Shown piece after piece: positions 36,581 through 47,344 of a stretch of DNA of 64,000 nt. Within the stretch, counting starts at the first letter, position 1. Every line of letters begins with the position of its first letter. A program made the position numbers and the translations under genes. This DNA is from Frigoribacterium sp. PvP032 (GTDB taxonomy: Bacteria; Actinomycetota; Actinomycetes; Actinomycetales; Microbacteriaceae). The notes beneath the pieces were generated by a model. The model was given only the letters and a program-made list of their open reading frames with translations. It was not told the origin of the DNA and searched no databases. The DNA lies in contig NZ_JAFIBM010000001.1 in NCBI RefSeq assembly GCF_017833035.1, positions 2,749,762-2,813,761 on the forward strand. The letters are read 5' to 3'.

Positions 36581-37159
36581 TCAGCGCTGCGCGAGCGCGA
36601 CGAAGCGCGCACGAGCCGATGCCGCCAGCTCGGACGCCTGATGGACGTCACCCGACAGCACGGCGTCGAGCTGCGCAGCCCACGACACGGCCACGAGCTC
36701 CCGAGCCGCCCGTTCAGCATTCGCAGGCGGGACGCCCCTGCCCGTGAGCCACGGGGCGAGATGGGCCCGCCAGCGCTCGGGGGCCCGGCGGGCCGCCCCC
36801 TGCTCGTCGCCGGCCACCACCTCGAGCAGCGCCGCCTCCGTCTCGAGGCGACGGAGATCACGACCACGGTCGCTGACCGCAGTCGCCCAGGCGGTCGCCA
36901 GGTGCGCCTCGAACGCCGCAGGGTCGAGCGGCTCGACGTCGACGGCCAGGAGGTCGTCGTCACGGGCCACGACCGCCCGGACGATCTCGGCCACGAGCTC
37001 CGCCCGGTTGCCGAAGTGGTACACGAAGACGTACGTGCTGACCCCGAGGGCGTCGGCGAGGGTGCGGAAGGACATCGTCGCGAGCGATCTGCCCCTGAGG
37101 TGCTCGACGATCTGGCCGAGCAGCTCGGGCTTGCGAGAGGGATCCGGCTTGCGAGGCAT
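36581..37159 (-). CDS. TetR/AcrR family transcriptional regulator
   Basis: The 192-residue protein has an N-terminal helix-turn-helix (about 10-55; SFRTLADALGVSTYVFVYHFGNRAELV) followed by an all-helical ligand domain. TetR regulators usually repress a neighbouring divergent gene and themselves. Here no gene starts on the other side: a 330-bp gap contains a perfect 7-6-7 palindrome and a good plus-strand promoter, and then the 3' end of mazG. AAGGAG lies 8 nt before the ATG. The ligand is unknown. Confidence 0.9.
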   Translation of the reverse strand: MPRKPDPSRKPELLGQIVEHLRGRSLATMSFRTLADALGVSTYVFVYHFGNRAELVAEIVRAVVARDDDLLAVDVEPLDPAAFEAHLATAWATAVSDRGRDLRRLETEAALLEVVAGDEQGAARRAPERWRAHLAPWLTGRGVPPANAERAARELVAVSWAAQLDAVLSGDVHQASELAASARARFVALAQR

Positions 37160-37258
37160 CGGCGGCGCTCCTTCGAGTGCCGGCCAGCCCCGCCCTGCGC
37201 GGCCCGACCGGTCGTACCGGACGATAACAGAGACGATCTGCCCGTTCGGAGACCTCAG

Positions 37259-37278
37259 GACCGTGAGACGACACGGTC
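37259..37278. promoter_or_regulatory. Candidate TetR operator
   Basis: GACCGTG-N6-CACGGTC is a perfect inverted repeat of the size bound by TetR dimers. It lies 100 bp upstream of the TetR start and 5 bp before a consensus -35. Confidence 0.55.
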
Positions 37279-37283
37279 TGACT

Positions 37284-37312
37284 TTGACATATCAGCCGAC
37301 ACAGGTTACATT
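37284..37312 (+). promoter_or_regulatory. Plus-strand promoter with consensus -35
   Basis: TTGACA (37284-37289), a 17-bp spacer and TACATT (37307-37312) form one of the best sigma-A type promoters in the window. It points toward the 3' end of mazG, where no plus-strand gene is recognisable, so its transcript would run antisense to mazG. Confidence 0.5.
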
Positions 37313-37454
37313 TGGCCAATCGTCATGGTGCTCGCTCTGGTCTGATCCCCGGAACACGCGGGCTCCGTGACGGTGGTGTGGTCAGGTGTCGATTCGTGGC
37401 GAGACTCCCGTGTCTTCCCAGGCGCGCGAGTCCCCCGTCGACGTGGCCACGCAC

Positions 37455-37487
37455 GGGCGCCTCCCTGTTCGGGTCAGGGAGGCGCCC
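37455..37487 (-). terminator. Hairpin directly after the mazG stop
   Basis: A perfect 13-bp stem (GGGCGCCTCCCTG with CAGGGAGGCGCCC) and a 7-nt loop start 2 nt beyond the mazG stop. No U-tract is present. It would also stop the antisense plus-strand transcript. Confidence 0.7.
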
Positions 37488-37489
37488 CC

Positions 37490-38224
37490 TCATGTCTCGC
37501 GAGCCCGGAGCAGGCCCTCTCGCTCGCGGACTGCCCGGCGGAGTGCGCGCTCGGCGTCGATGCCTGCACGACCGGCCGTGTCCACGACGGCGAGCAGATC
37601 TCGTCCCCAGCTCAGCTCGACGTCGGCGTCGTCGGCGGCGCCGGCGGCGTCCGCGGTGTGCGCGCCGACGTCGGCCGGAAGCGCACCCGCCGCGACTCGC
37701 CTGCTCTCGAGCTTCTGCGCCCTGGACAGGGCAGGCAGCCCCCGGGGCACGCCGTCGTAGGCGCTCGTCCTGCTCGACTTCTCGACGGCCTTCGCGGCGC
37801 TCCAGAGGCGCACGATGTCGTCGACGTCCGCTGCGTTCTCGCCCCCGAAGACGTGCGGGTGCCGACGCACGGTCTTGAGCCGGACGTCGCGCACGACGTC
37901 GGCCAGGTCGAAGGCGTCGCCGGAGGCGCGGGCCGCCAACGCCGAGTGCAGGACGACCTGGTAGAGCACGTCGCCCAGCTCCTCCCGCCGGTCGTCGGAG
38001 GAGCCGACCTCGATCGCCTCGACCAGCTCGGCGCACTCCTCCACGAGGTAGGTCACGAGCGACTCGTGCGTCTGCGCGCGGTTCCACTCGCAGCCGCCCT
38101 GGTCGGCGAGCAGGGCCTCGACCACGTCGGACAGCTCTCGGACCTCGGCCTCGAGCCCTGTGTCGTCGTGCACCGCTCCTCCTCGTCTGACGACCGGTGT
38201 CGTCGTGGTGGGGCGGGCGGCCAC
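37490..38224 (-). CDS. mazG: MazG-family nucleoside triphosphate pyrophosphohydrolase
   Basis: MazG hydrolyses non-canonical or oxidised NTPs to NMP and pyrophosphate. The 244-residue frame has CEWNRAQTHESLVTYLVEECAELVEAI with the Glu-rich metal site, EELGDVLYQVVLHS and RRHPHVFGG. Only the N-terminal MazG domain is clearly conserved; the C-terminal half is Ala/Asp-rich. The start is uncertain: GTG at 38224 gives a basic extension, while GTG at 38173 (227 residues) would fit the family better but has AGGAG only 2 nt away. It follows mfd by 20 bp, separated by a run of nine C on the coding strand. Confidence 0.9.
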   Translation of the reverse strand: MAARPTTTTPVVRRGGAVHDDTGLEAEVRELSDVVEALLADQGGCEWNRAQTHESLVTYLVEECAELVEAIEVGSSDDRREELGDVLYQVVLHSALAARASGDAFDLADVVRDVRLKTVRRHPHVFGGENAADVDDIVRLWSAAKAVEKSSRTSAYDGVPRGLPALSRAQKLESRRVAAGALPADVGAHTADAAGAADDADVELSWGRDLLAVVDTAGRAGIDAERALRRAVREREGLLRARET

Positions 38225-38244
38225 GAGGGCCGCCCGGGGGGGGG

Positions 38245-41886
<3,642 letters not shown>

Positions 41887-41892
41887 CCGACA

Positions 41893-41898
41893 AGGCTA
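41893..41898 (-). promoter_or_regulatory. -10 element of mfd, leaderless spacing
   Basis: TAGCCT on the minus strand ends 6 nt before the mfd GTG. Confidence 0.55.
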
Positions 41899-41909
41899 CT
41901 CGGCACCGC

Positions 41910-41971
41910 CGACACTGTGCTGGTCGGGTGCCGTGCTGGCCGACACTGTGCCGGTCGGCACCGTGCCGGTC
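41910..41971. repeat. Two imperfect 31-bp copies between mfd and pth
   Basis: Copies 41910-41940 and 41941-41971 both begin CGACACTGTGC and contain alternating GTGC(C/T)GG and CGGCAC blocks, which also make short hairpins such as GTGCCG-GT-CGGCAC. The second copy runs 2 nt into the pth stop codon. It may act as a weak pth terminator. Confidence 0.6.
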
Positions 41972-42557
41972 AGGCCTTGGCGGTGTGGAACTTGAGCTGC
42001 GCCGCGGTGAGCCCGTCCGAGACGATGAGCTCGACCGCGTCGGCGGCGTCGCCGAGCAGCAACGGCAGCTCTCTGCGCTCGGCCGACGAGAAGGACTTGA
42101 GCACGTAGTCGGCTGCGGGCTGGCGGCCGGGCGGTCGACCGATGCCGACGCGCACGCGCAGGAACTCGTTCGAGCCGGTGGCGGCGATGATGTCGCGCAG
42201 GCCGTTGTGGCCGCCGTGGCCGCCGCCCTGCTTGAGCTTGATCGAGTCGAAGTCGATGTCGAGCTCGTCGTGCACGACGATGAGCCGCGACACGTCGAGG
42301 TCGTAGTACTTGAGCAGCGCCGCCACGGGCCCGCCCGACAGGTTCATGAAGCTGCGAGGAGCGGCGAGGACGAAGCGGGGACCGCCCGGCTGGGTGCGGC
42401 CCTCCGCCACGCTCGCGTTGGTGCGGTGGTTCTTGAAGCTCGCCGACAGGCGGTGCGCCAGCTCGGCGAGCACCATCTGACCGACGTTGTGCCGGGTGCC
42501 GGCGTAGTCGGGCCCGGGGTTGCCGAGCCCGACCACGAGCCACTGCGAGTCGTCCAC
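41970..42557 (-). CDS. pth: Peptidyl-tRNA hydrolase
   Basis: Pth releases tRNA from prematurely dissociated peptidyl-tRNA. The 195-residue protein contains WLVVGLGNPGPDYAGTRHNVG with the catalytic His, SFMNLSGGPV, VVHDELDIDFDSIKLKQGGG with the Asp, and GHGGHNGLRD. The GTG at 42557 was chosen because GAGGAGG lies 8 nt upstream; the frame continues 8 codons further, but that would put the ribosome site inside the gene. It lies downstream of rplY, separated by a 9-bp tandem repeat. Confidence 0.95.
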   Translation of the reverse strand: MDDSQWLVVGLGNPGPDYAGTRHNVGQMVLAELAHRLSASFKNHRTNASVAEGRTQPGGPRFVLAAPRSFMNLSGGPVAALLKYYDLDVSRLIVVHDELDIDFDSIKLKQGGGHGGHNGLRDIIAATGSNEFLRVRVGIGRPPGRQPAADYVLKSFSSAERRELPLLLGDAADAVELIVSDGLTAAQLKFHTAKA

Positions 42558-42608
42558 GGGATGGTCCTCCTCGGGAGACACGGCGGGGCTGTCAGGCGAT
42601 CGGTGTGG

Positions 42609-42644
42609 GTGCGGGTGGTGCGGGTGGTGCGGGTGGTGCGGGTG
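42609..42644. repeat. Four perfect tandem copies of a 9-bp repeat between rplY and pth
   Basis: GTGCGGGTG is repeated four times head to tail, preceded by a degenerate copy. It lies in the 99-bp gap downstream of rplY and upstream of pth. Such arrays vary in copy number between strains. Confidence 0.85.
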
Positions 42645-42656
42645 CTTCGACCCGTA

Positions 42657-43292
42657 CTACTCGGAGCGCTCTTCGTCCTCGATCGAGGGCACGTCGCCCT
42701 CGGCCTCGGCTGCCTCGCCCGACTCGTCGTCGACGGCGTCCGTGGTGAGGTCGAGCTGGGGGACGGAGACGCTCGTGATGAGCACCTCGGCGTCGGTGAC
42801 GAGCGCGGCGCCCTCGGGGAGGACGACGTCGGAGGCGTGCACCTGCGCGCCGTCCTCGAGGCCCTCGATCGAGACGACGACCGACTGCGGGATCGCGGTG
42901 GCCGACACCTCGAGCGTGATGGCGTTGAGCTCGACGACGTGGATCGTGCCGGGAGCGGACTCGCCCTCGATGTGCACGGGGACGTCCACCTCGACCTTCT
43001 CGCCCTGACGCACGACGATGAGGTCGATGTGCTCGATGACCTGCTTCACCGGGTCGCGCTGGATGTCCTTGACGAGGGCGAGCTGCTTCGTGCCCTCGAT
43101 GTCGAGCGTGATGAGGGCGTTCGAGCGACGGGTGATGAGCATCGTCTCGTGGCCGGGCAGCGTGACGTGCTGCGGGTCGGTGCCGTGACCGTAGATGACC
43201 GCCGGGATCTGGTCCTTCGCGCGGATCTTGCGGGCCGCGCCCTTGCCGAAGCTGGTGCGGACGAGAGCGGACAGGGTGTTGTCGTCAGCCAT
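42657..43292 (-). CDS. rplY: 50S ribosomal protein L25/general stress protein Ctc
   Basis: L25/Ctc binds 5S rRNA. The 211-residue protein is the long form with an N-terminal L25 domain (KGAARKIRAKDQIPAVIYGHG) and a C-terminal TL5-like beta domain with VHIEGESAPGTIHVVE. The tail is very acidic (Glu/Asp/Ala), typical of actinobacterial Ctc. GGAG lies 5 nt before the ATG. It has a 238-bp upstream region holding a TTGACA at 43341-43346 (minus) that could be its -35, although no good -10 follows at the right distance. Confidence 0.95.
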   Translation of the reverse strand: MADDNTLSALVRTSFGKGAARKIRAKDQIPAVIYGHGTDPQHVTLPGHETMLITRRSNALITLDIEGTKQLALVKDIQRDPVKQVIEHIDLIVVRQGEKVEVDVPVHIEGESAPGTIHVVELNAITLEVSATAIPQSVVVSIEGLEDGAQVHASDVVLPEGAALVTDAEVLITSVSVPQLDLTTDAVDDESGEAAEAEGDVPSIEDEERSE

Positions 43293-43530
43293 GGTGTCTC
43301 CGTTTCTGCGGGCCTCGCGGCCCGGGATGTGTGGGGGTCGATGTCAACTCGAACGCAGATCGCGTGAGGAGGGACCTCGCAGCCGTGGGGACGATGTCAC
43401 GAGACCGAGTGCCTGCCTACCGCGTCGATAACGGGTGCCGGAGCACCCCTCGCCGAAGTCGACCCCCACGTTACAGGCCGCCCGGGCGTGTCGCCAACCC
43501 GGGGGCGAGCTGGGGCCCTCGAGAGCGCGC

Positions 43531-44067
43531 TCAGCGCCCCCGGAGCTCGACCAGCGCCTCCGCCACGATCTCGTCCGGACCGGCCGAGACGTCGACGTCG
43601 GACCCGGGCTCGTCCTCGCCGAGCGGCTCGAGGGTCGCGAACTGCGACTCCATCAGCCCGGGCGGCATGAAGTGACCCTTGCGGGCCTTCTGCCTCTCCG
43701 CCACGAGCTCGCGCACACCGGTCAGGTGCACGAACCTGAGGCGCGGGTCGCCTCCCCTGAGCACGTCGCGGTAGCTCCGCTTGAGGGCAGAGCAGGCGAC
43801 GACGACGCCGTCCTCCCCCGCGTCGCGGATGCGCTGCGCGACGATCTCGAGCCAAGGGGCACGGTCGTCGTCGTCGAGGGCGTGGCCGGCTGCCATCTTG
43901 TCGCGGTTCGCCTTCGGATGCAGGTCGTCGGCGTCGACGAACGGCACGCCGGCGGTGCGGGCGAGGAGCTCGCCGACCGTGGACTTGCCGGAGCCGGACA
44001 CCCCCATCACGACGACGGGCGGGATCTGAGCGGGCTGCGGGGTCGCGGGCTGCGGAGTCTCAGGCAC
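43531..44067 (-). CDS. gntK: Gluconokinase
   Basis: GntK phosphorylates gluconate to 6-phosphogluconate, the substrate of the divergent gnd product. The 178-residue protein has the P-loop GVSGSGKSTVG (about 22-32), DADDLHPKANRDKMAAG (substrate-binding), CSALKRSYRDVLR, and HFMPPGLMESQFATLE, all diagnostic. The GTG start is preceded by GAGAGGT. A TACGCT at 44106-44111 (minus) is the likely -10, leaving a leader of about 30 nt. No gluconate permease or GntR-type regulator is adjacent. Confidence 0.94.
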   Translation of the reverse strand: MPETPQPATPQPAQIPPVVVMGVSGSGKSTVGELLARTAGVPFVDADDLHPKANRDKMAAGHALDDDDRAPWLEIVAQRIRDAGEDGVVVACSALKRSYRDVLRGGDPRLRFVHLTGVRELVAERQKARKGHFMPPGLMESQFATLEPLGEDEPGSDVDVSAGPDEIVAEALVELRGR

Positions 44068-44208
44068 GGGGACCTCTCGGTGTCGGGGACGGCGGCGTCC
44101 CGACCAGCGTAGACGCGCCTCCTCGTGTCGTCCGCGCCCTGCCAGAGCCTGTCAGCGGCGCAGGCCCGAGGCATAGTCTGCGAGCGTCATCGACCGCAAG
44201 GAGGCACC

Positions 44209-45681
44209 GTGACCGACCACGGAGAACAGTCCACCCCCACCGCCCAGGCGAACATCGGAGTCGTCGGCCTGGCCGTCATGGGCTCGAACCTCGCCCGCAA
44301 CCTCGCCAGCCGCGAGGGCAACACCGTCGCCGTCTACAACCGGTCGCCCGAGCGCACCGACACCCTCATGAGCGAGCACGGCGACGCCGGCTTCGTCGCC
44401 TCGAAGTCGATCGAGGACTTCGCCGCCTCGCTGCAGAAGCCGCGCACCGCGATCATCATGGTGCAGGCAGGCAAGGGCACCGACGCCGTCATCGACCAGC
44501 TCGCCGACCTCTTCGAGGAGGGCGACATCATCGTCGACGGCGGCAACGCCAACTTCCAGGACACGAGGAGGCGGGAGGCAGCTCTCAAGGAGCGCGGCCT
44601 GAACTTCGTCGGCGCCGGCATCTCCGGCGGCGAGGAGGGCGCCCTCAAGGGCCCGTCGATCATGCCCGGCGGCTCGAAGGAGGCGTACGAGACGCTCGGC
44701 CCGATCCTCTCGTCGATCGCCGCGGTCGCCGAGGGCGAGCCCTGCGTCACCCACATCGGCTCCGACGGCGCCGGCCACTTCGTCAAGATGATCCACAACG
44801 GCATCGAGTACGCCGACATGCAGCTCATCGCCGAGTCGTACGACCTGCTCCGTCGCGTCGGCGGCCACGAGCCGGCCGACATCGCCGCCGTGTTCGAGGA
44901 GTGGAACGAGGGCGAGCTCGAGTCGTACCTGATCGAGATCACCGCAGAGGTGCTGCGCCAGGTCGACGCCAAGACCGGCGGCCCGCTCGTCGACTCCATC
45001 GTCGACGCTGCCGGCTCGAAGGGCACCGGCGTCTGGACCGTGCAGAACAGCGTCGGCCTGGGCGTGCCCGTCGGCGGCATCGCCGAGGCCGTCTTCGCCC
45101 GCGCCGTCTCGTCGAAGCCCGACCAGCGCGCCGCCGTGCAGGCGACCCTGCAGGGCCGACCCGAGGTGCAGGATGCGGGCGACGGCTTCGAGGACGACGT
45201 GCAGAAGGCGCTCTACGCCTCGAAGATCGTGGCCTACGCCCAGGGCTTCGACGCGATCATCGCGGGCGCGCTCGAGTACGACTGGGACATCGACAAGGGC
45301 GCCGTGGCGAAGATCTGGCGCGGCGGCTGCATCATCCGCGCGCAGTTCCTCAACCGCATCGTCGAGGCGTACGAGAAGGACAGCACCATCGCGACCCTGC
45401 TCGAGGACGACTACTTCGCCGCCGCCGTCCGCGACGGCGAGCAGGCCTGGCGCCGCATCGTCGCCAAGGCGGCCCTCTCGGGGATCCCCGTGCCCGGGTT
45501 CGCTTCGGCGCTGTCGTACTACGACTCGCTCGCGTCGGAGCGCCTCCCCGCCGCCCTCATCCAGGGACAGCGCGACTTCTTCGGCGCGCACACCTACGAG
45601 CGGGTCGGCGAGGACGGCGTGTTCCACACGCTGTGGTCGGGCGACCGCTCGGAGATCGAGACGGAGCCGTCGACGCACTGA
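44209..45681 (+). CDS. gnd: 6-phosphogluconate dehydrogenase, decarboxylating, NADP
   Basis: Gnd oxidises 6-phosphogluconate to ribulose 5-phosphate, CO2 and NADPH. The 490-residue protein has the coenzyme motif VVGLAVMGSNLARN, DGGNANFQDT, the substrate loop GISGGEEGALKGPSIMPGG, the catalytic Lys in HFVKMIHNGIEY, and GGCIIRAQFLNRI. The GTG start is fixed by a perfect AAGGAGG 4 nt upstream; the frame is open further upstream. A CATAGT at 44172-44177 is a likely -10. Divergence from gntK forms a small gluconate-to-pentose module. Confidence 0.96.
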   Translation: MTDHGEQSTPTAQANIGVVGLAVMGSNLARNLASREGNTVAVYNRSPERTDTLMSEHGDAGFVASKSIEDFAASLQKPRTAIIMVQAGKGTDAVIDQLADLFEEGDIIVDGGNANFQDTRRREAALKERGLNFVGAGISGGEEGALKGPSIMPGGSKEAYETLGPILSSIAAVAEGEPCVTHIGSDGAGHFVKMIHNGIEYADMQLIAESYDLLRRVGGHEPADIAAVFEEWNEGELESYLIEITAEVLRQVDAKTGGPLVDSIVDAAGSKGTGVWTVQNSVGLGVPVGGIAEAVFARAVSSKPDQRAAVQATLQGRPEVQDAGDGFEDDVQKALYASKIVAYAQGFDAIIAGALEYDWDIDKGAVAKIWRGGCIIRAQFLNRIVEAYEKDSTIATLLEDDYFAAAVRDGEQAWRRIVAKAALSGIPVPGFASALSYYDSLASERLPAALIQGQRDFFGAHTYERVGEDGVFHTLWSGDRSEIETEPSTH

Positions 45682-45717
45682 CGTCGGCGCGACTCGACGC
45701 CGGGTCGCGGTGTCGCA

Positions 45718-45771
45718 GGCGAGAAGGGACGAGGCAGGCGCAGGACCGCGCCTGCCTCGTCCCTTCTCGCC
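45718..45771. terminator. Perfect 24-bp hairpin shared by gnd and the SRPBCC gene
   Basis: Arms 45718-45741 and 45748-45771 are exact reverse complements around a 6-nt loop, between convergent stops at 45681 and 45809. There is no U-tract. Confidence 0.82.
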
Positions 45772-45808
45772 GTCGGCGCGGCCGTGCGGCCGCGCGCGGA
45801 CCGGGCGG

Positions 45809-46315
45809 TCAGTCGGCGGGCGTCGCGCCGGGCAGCGTCGCCGTGGCGGCGGCCAGCACGAACGGGTCTTGGCAGCCGCGGGCGTAGCCCCGGATGCGGC
45901 GGTCGATGTCCCGTTGCAGGACGACCGCGCCGACGCGCTCGGCGATCGGTGCCAGCCACGACGGGCGGCAGGTGAAGTTGTAGCGCCAGGTGGCGGCGGT
46001 GCTGCCGGGGTCGCCCTCGACCGGCTTGAAGCGCCACCCGCCGCCCATGCGGGCGAAGAACCACGGGCCCGTCGTCATCGCGAAGCCGACGTTGGTGGGC
46101 GGGGCGAACGAGACGTACTCGCTCTCCATCCGGAAGCCGAAGCGCTGCACCGTCAGCGTGCGGACTCCCTTGGCCGGCCGCGTGGCGCCGTCGAGGAAGT
46201 GCTGGTGCCGGATGAACGGGTCCCAGCGGAGCCGCGCCTCCCCCGTCGTCTGCGACACGGCGAAGGCGAGCTCCGGGGTGACGGGGACGACGCAGCGCGA
46301 CTCGACGACGGGCAC
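45809..46315 (-). CDS. SRPBCC-fold protein
   Basis: The 168-residue protein looks like a START/polyketide cyclase-type lipid- or ligand-binding domain: VPVVESRCVVPVTPELAFAV opens the first strand, RWDPFIRH follows, then a series of beta-strands with ESEYVSFAPPTNVGFAM and a long C-terminal helix beginning VLQRDIDRRIRGYARG. The ligand is unknown. The GTG start 10 nt after the prs stop was preferred over the frame-opening start at 46387, which overlaps prs. It is the last gene of the glmU-prs transcription direction. Confidence 0.78.
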   Translation of the reverse strand: MPVVESRCVVPVTPELAFAVSQTTGEARLRWDPFIRHQHFLDGATRPAKGVRTLTVQRFGFRMESEYVSFAPPTNVGFAMTTGPWFFARMGGGWRFKPVEGDPGSTAATWRYNFTCRPSWLAPIAERVGAVVLQRDIDRRIRGYARGCQDPFVLAAATATLPGATPAD

Positions 46316-46325
46316 GAGATGACGC

Positions 46326-47303
46326 CTACGCGGCGCCGTCGAACATCGACGTGACCGAGCCGTTGTCGAAGACCTCGTGGATCGCACGGGCGATCAGCGG
46401 GGCGATCGGCAGGATCTCGAGCTTGTCGAACTTCTGGTGGTCGGTCAGCGGCAGGGTGTCCGTGACGACGACCGAGTCGATGAAGTCGCTGCTGAGGATC
46501 TCGGGCGCCGGGTCGCTGAAGACCGCGTGGGTGGCCGCGACGACGACGCCGATCGCGCCGGCGGCCTTGAGCGCCTCGGCGGCCTTGACGATGGTGCGGC
46601 CCGTGTCGATCAGGTCGTCGACGAGCAGGCAGACGCGGCCCTCGACCTCGCCCACGATCTCGTGCACGGTGACCTGGTTCGGCACCAGCGGGTCGCGGCG
46701 CTTGTGGATGATGGCGAGGGGCGCGTCGAGCTTCTCGCTCCAGATGTCGGCGACGCGGACGCGGCCCATGTCGGGCGAGACCACGGTGAGGGTGCTGTTG
46801 TCGAGCTTGGTGCGGAAGTGCTCGAGCAGCACTGGCATCGCGAAGAGGTGGTCGACGGGGCCGTCGAAGAATCCCTGGATCTGGGGAGCGTGCAGGTCGA
46901 CGCTCATGATGCGGTGCGCGCCGGCGGCCTTGAACAGGTCGGCGACGAGACGGGCCGAGATCGGCTCGCGACCACGGCCCTTCTTGTCCTGTCGGGCGTA
47001 CGGGTAGAACGGCGCCACGACCGTGATGCGCTTCGCCGAGGCGCGCTTGAGGGCGTCGACCATGATCAGCTGCTCCATGAGCCACTCGTTGATCGGTGCC
47101 GAGTGCGACTGGATCACGAACGCGTCGGCGCCGCGGACGCTCTCGTCGTACCGGGCGTACAGCTCGCCGTTCGCGAAGGTGCGGGCGTCGGTCGGGATCA
47201 GCTCGGAGCCGAGCTCCGACGCGATCTGGTTCGCCAGGTCGGGGTGCGCACGCCCCGAGACCAGAACGAGTCGGTTCTCGCCGGTGATCTTGATTCCGGA
47301 CAC
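46326..47303 (-). CDS. prs: Ribose-phosphate pyrophosphokinase
   Basis: Prs makes PRPP from ribose 5-phosphate and ATP for nucleotide, His and Trp synthesis. The 325-residue protein shows PYARQDKKGRGREPISARL, VDLHAPQIQGFF (metal site), VVSPDMGRVRVAD and the PRPP loop LLVDDLIDTGRT. The GTG start with GGAGAG upstream gives the usual KITGENRLVL opening; the frame is open further but overlaps glmU. It follows glmU by 41 bp. Supply of pentose phosphate links it to the neighbouring gnd. Confidence 0.96.
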   Translation of the reverse strand: MSGIKITGENRLVLVSGRAHPDLANQIASELGSELIPTDARTFANGELYARYDESVRGADAFVIQSHSAPINEWLMEQLIMVDALKRASAKRITVVAPFYPYARQDKKGRGREPISARLVADLFKAAGAHRIMSVDLHAPQIQGFFDGPVDHLFAMPVLLEHFRTKLDNSTLTVVSPDMGRVRVADIWSEKLDAPLAIIHKRRDPLVPNQVTVHEIVGEVEGRVCLLVDDLIDTGRTIVKAAEALKAAGAIGVVVAATHAVFSDPAPEILSSDFIDSVVVTDTLPLTDHQKFDKLEILPIAPLIARAIHEVFDNGSVTSMFDGAA

Positions 47304-47344
47304 GTCACTCGCTCTCCGGCCCCTGGGGGCCAACCCGACAGGGG

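Larger units (their letters stand above)
37160..37489. other. 330-bp gene-free region between tetR and mazG
   Basis: The region holds the TetR ribosome site, a perfect palindrome (37259-37278), a plus-strand promoter (37284-37312) and the mazG terminator hairpin. The only plus-strand reading frame after the promoter that starts with ATG (37325) encodes six residues, MVLALV, before a stop. Base composition is less GC-rich around 37215-37330 than in the neighbours. I see no protein gene. Confidence 0.5.

Noticed and set aside
37312-37878. A 188-codon plus-strand frame after the strong promoter near tetR
   Set aside because: The product is Arg/Pro-rich with no recognisable motif and most of it overlaps mazG antisense. 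I kept only the promoter and palindrome as real signals.
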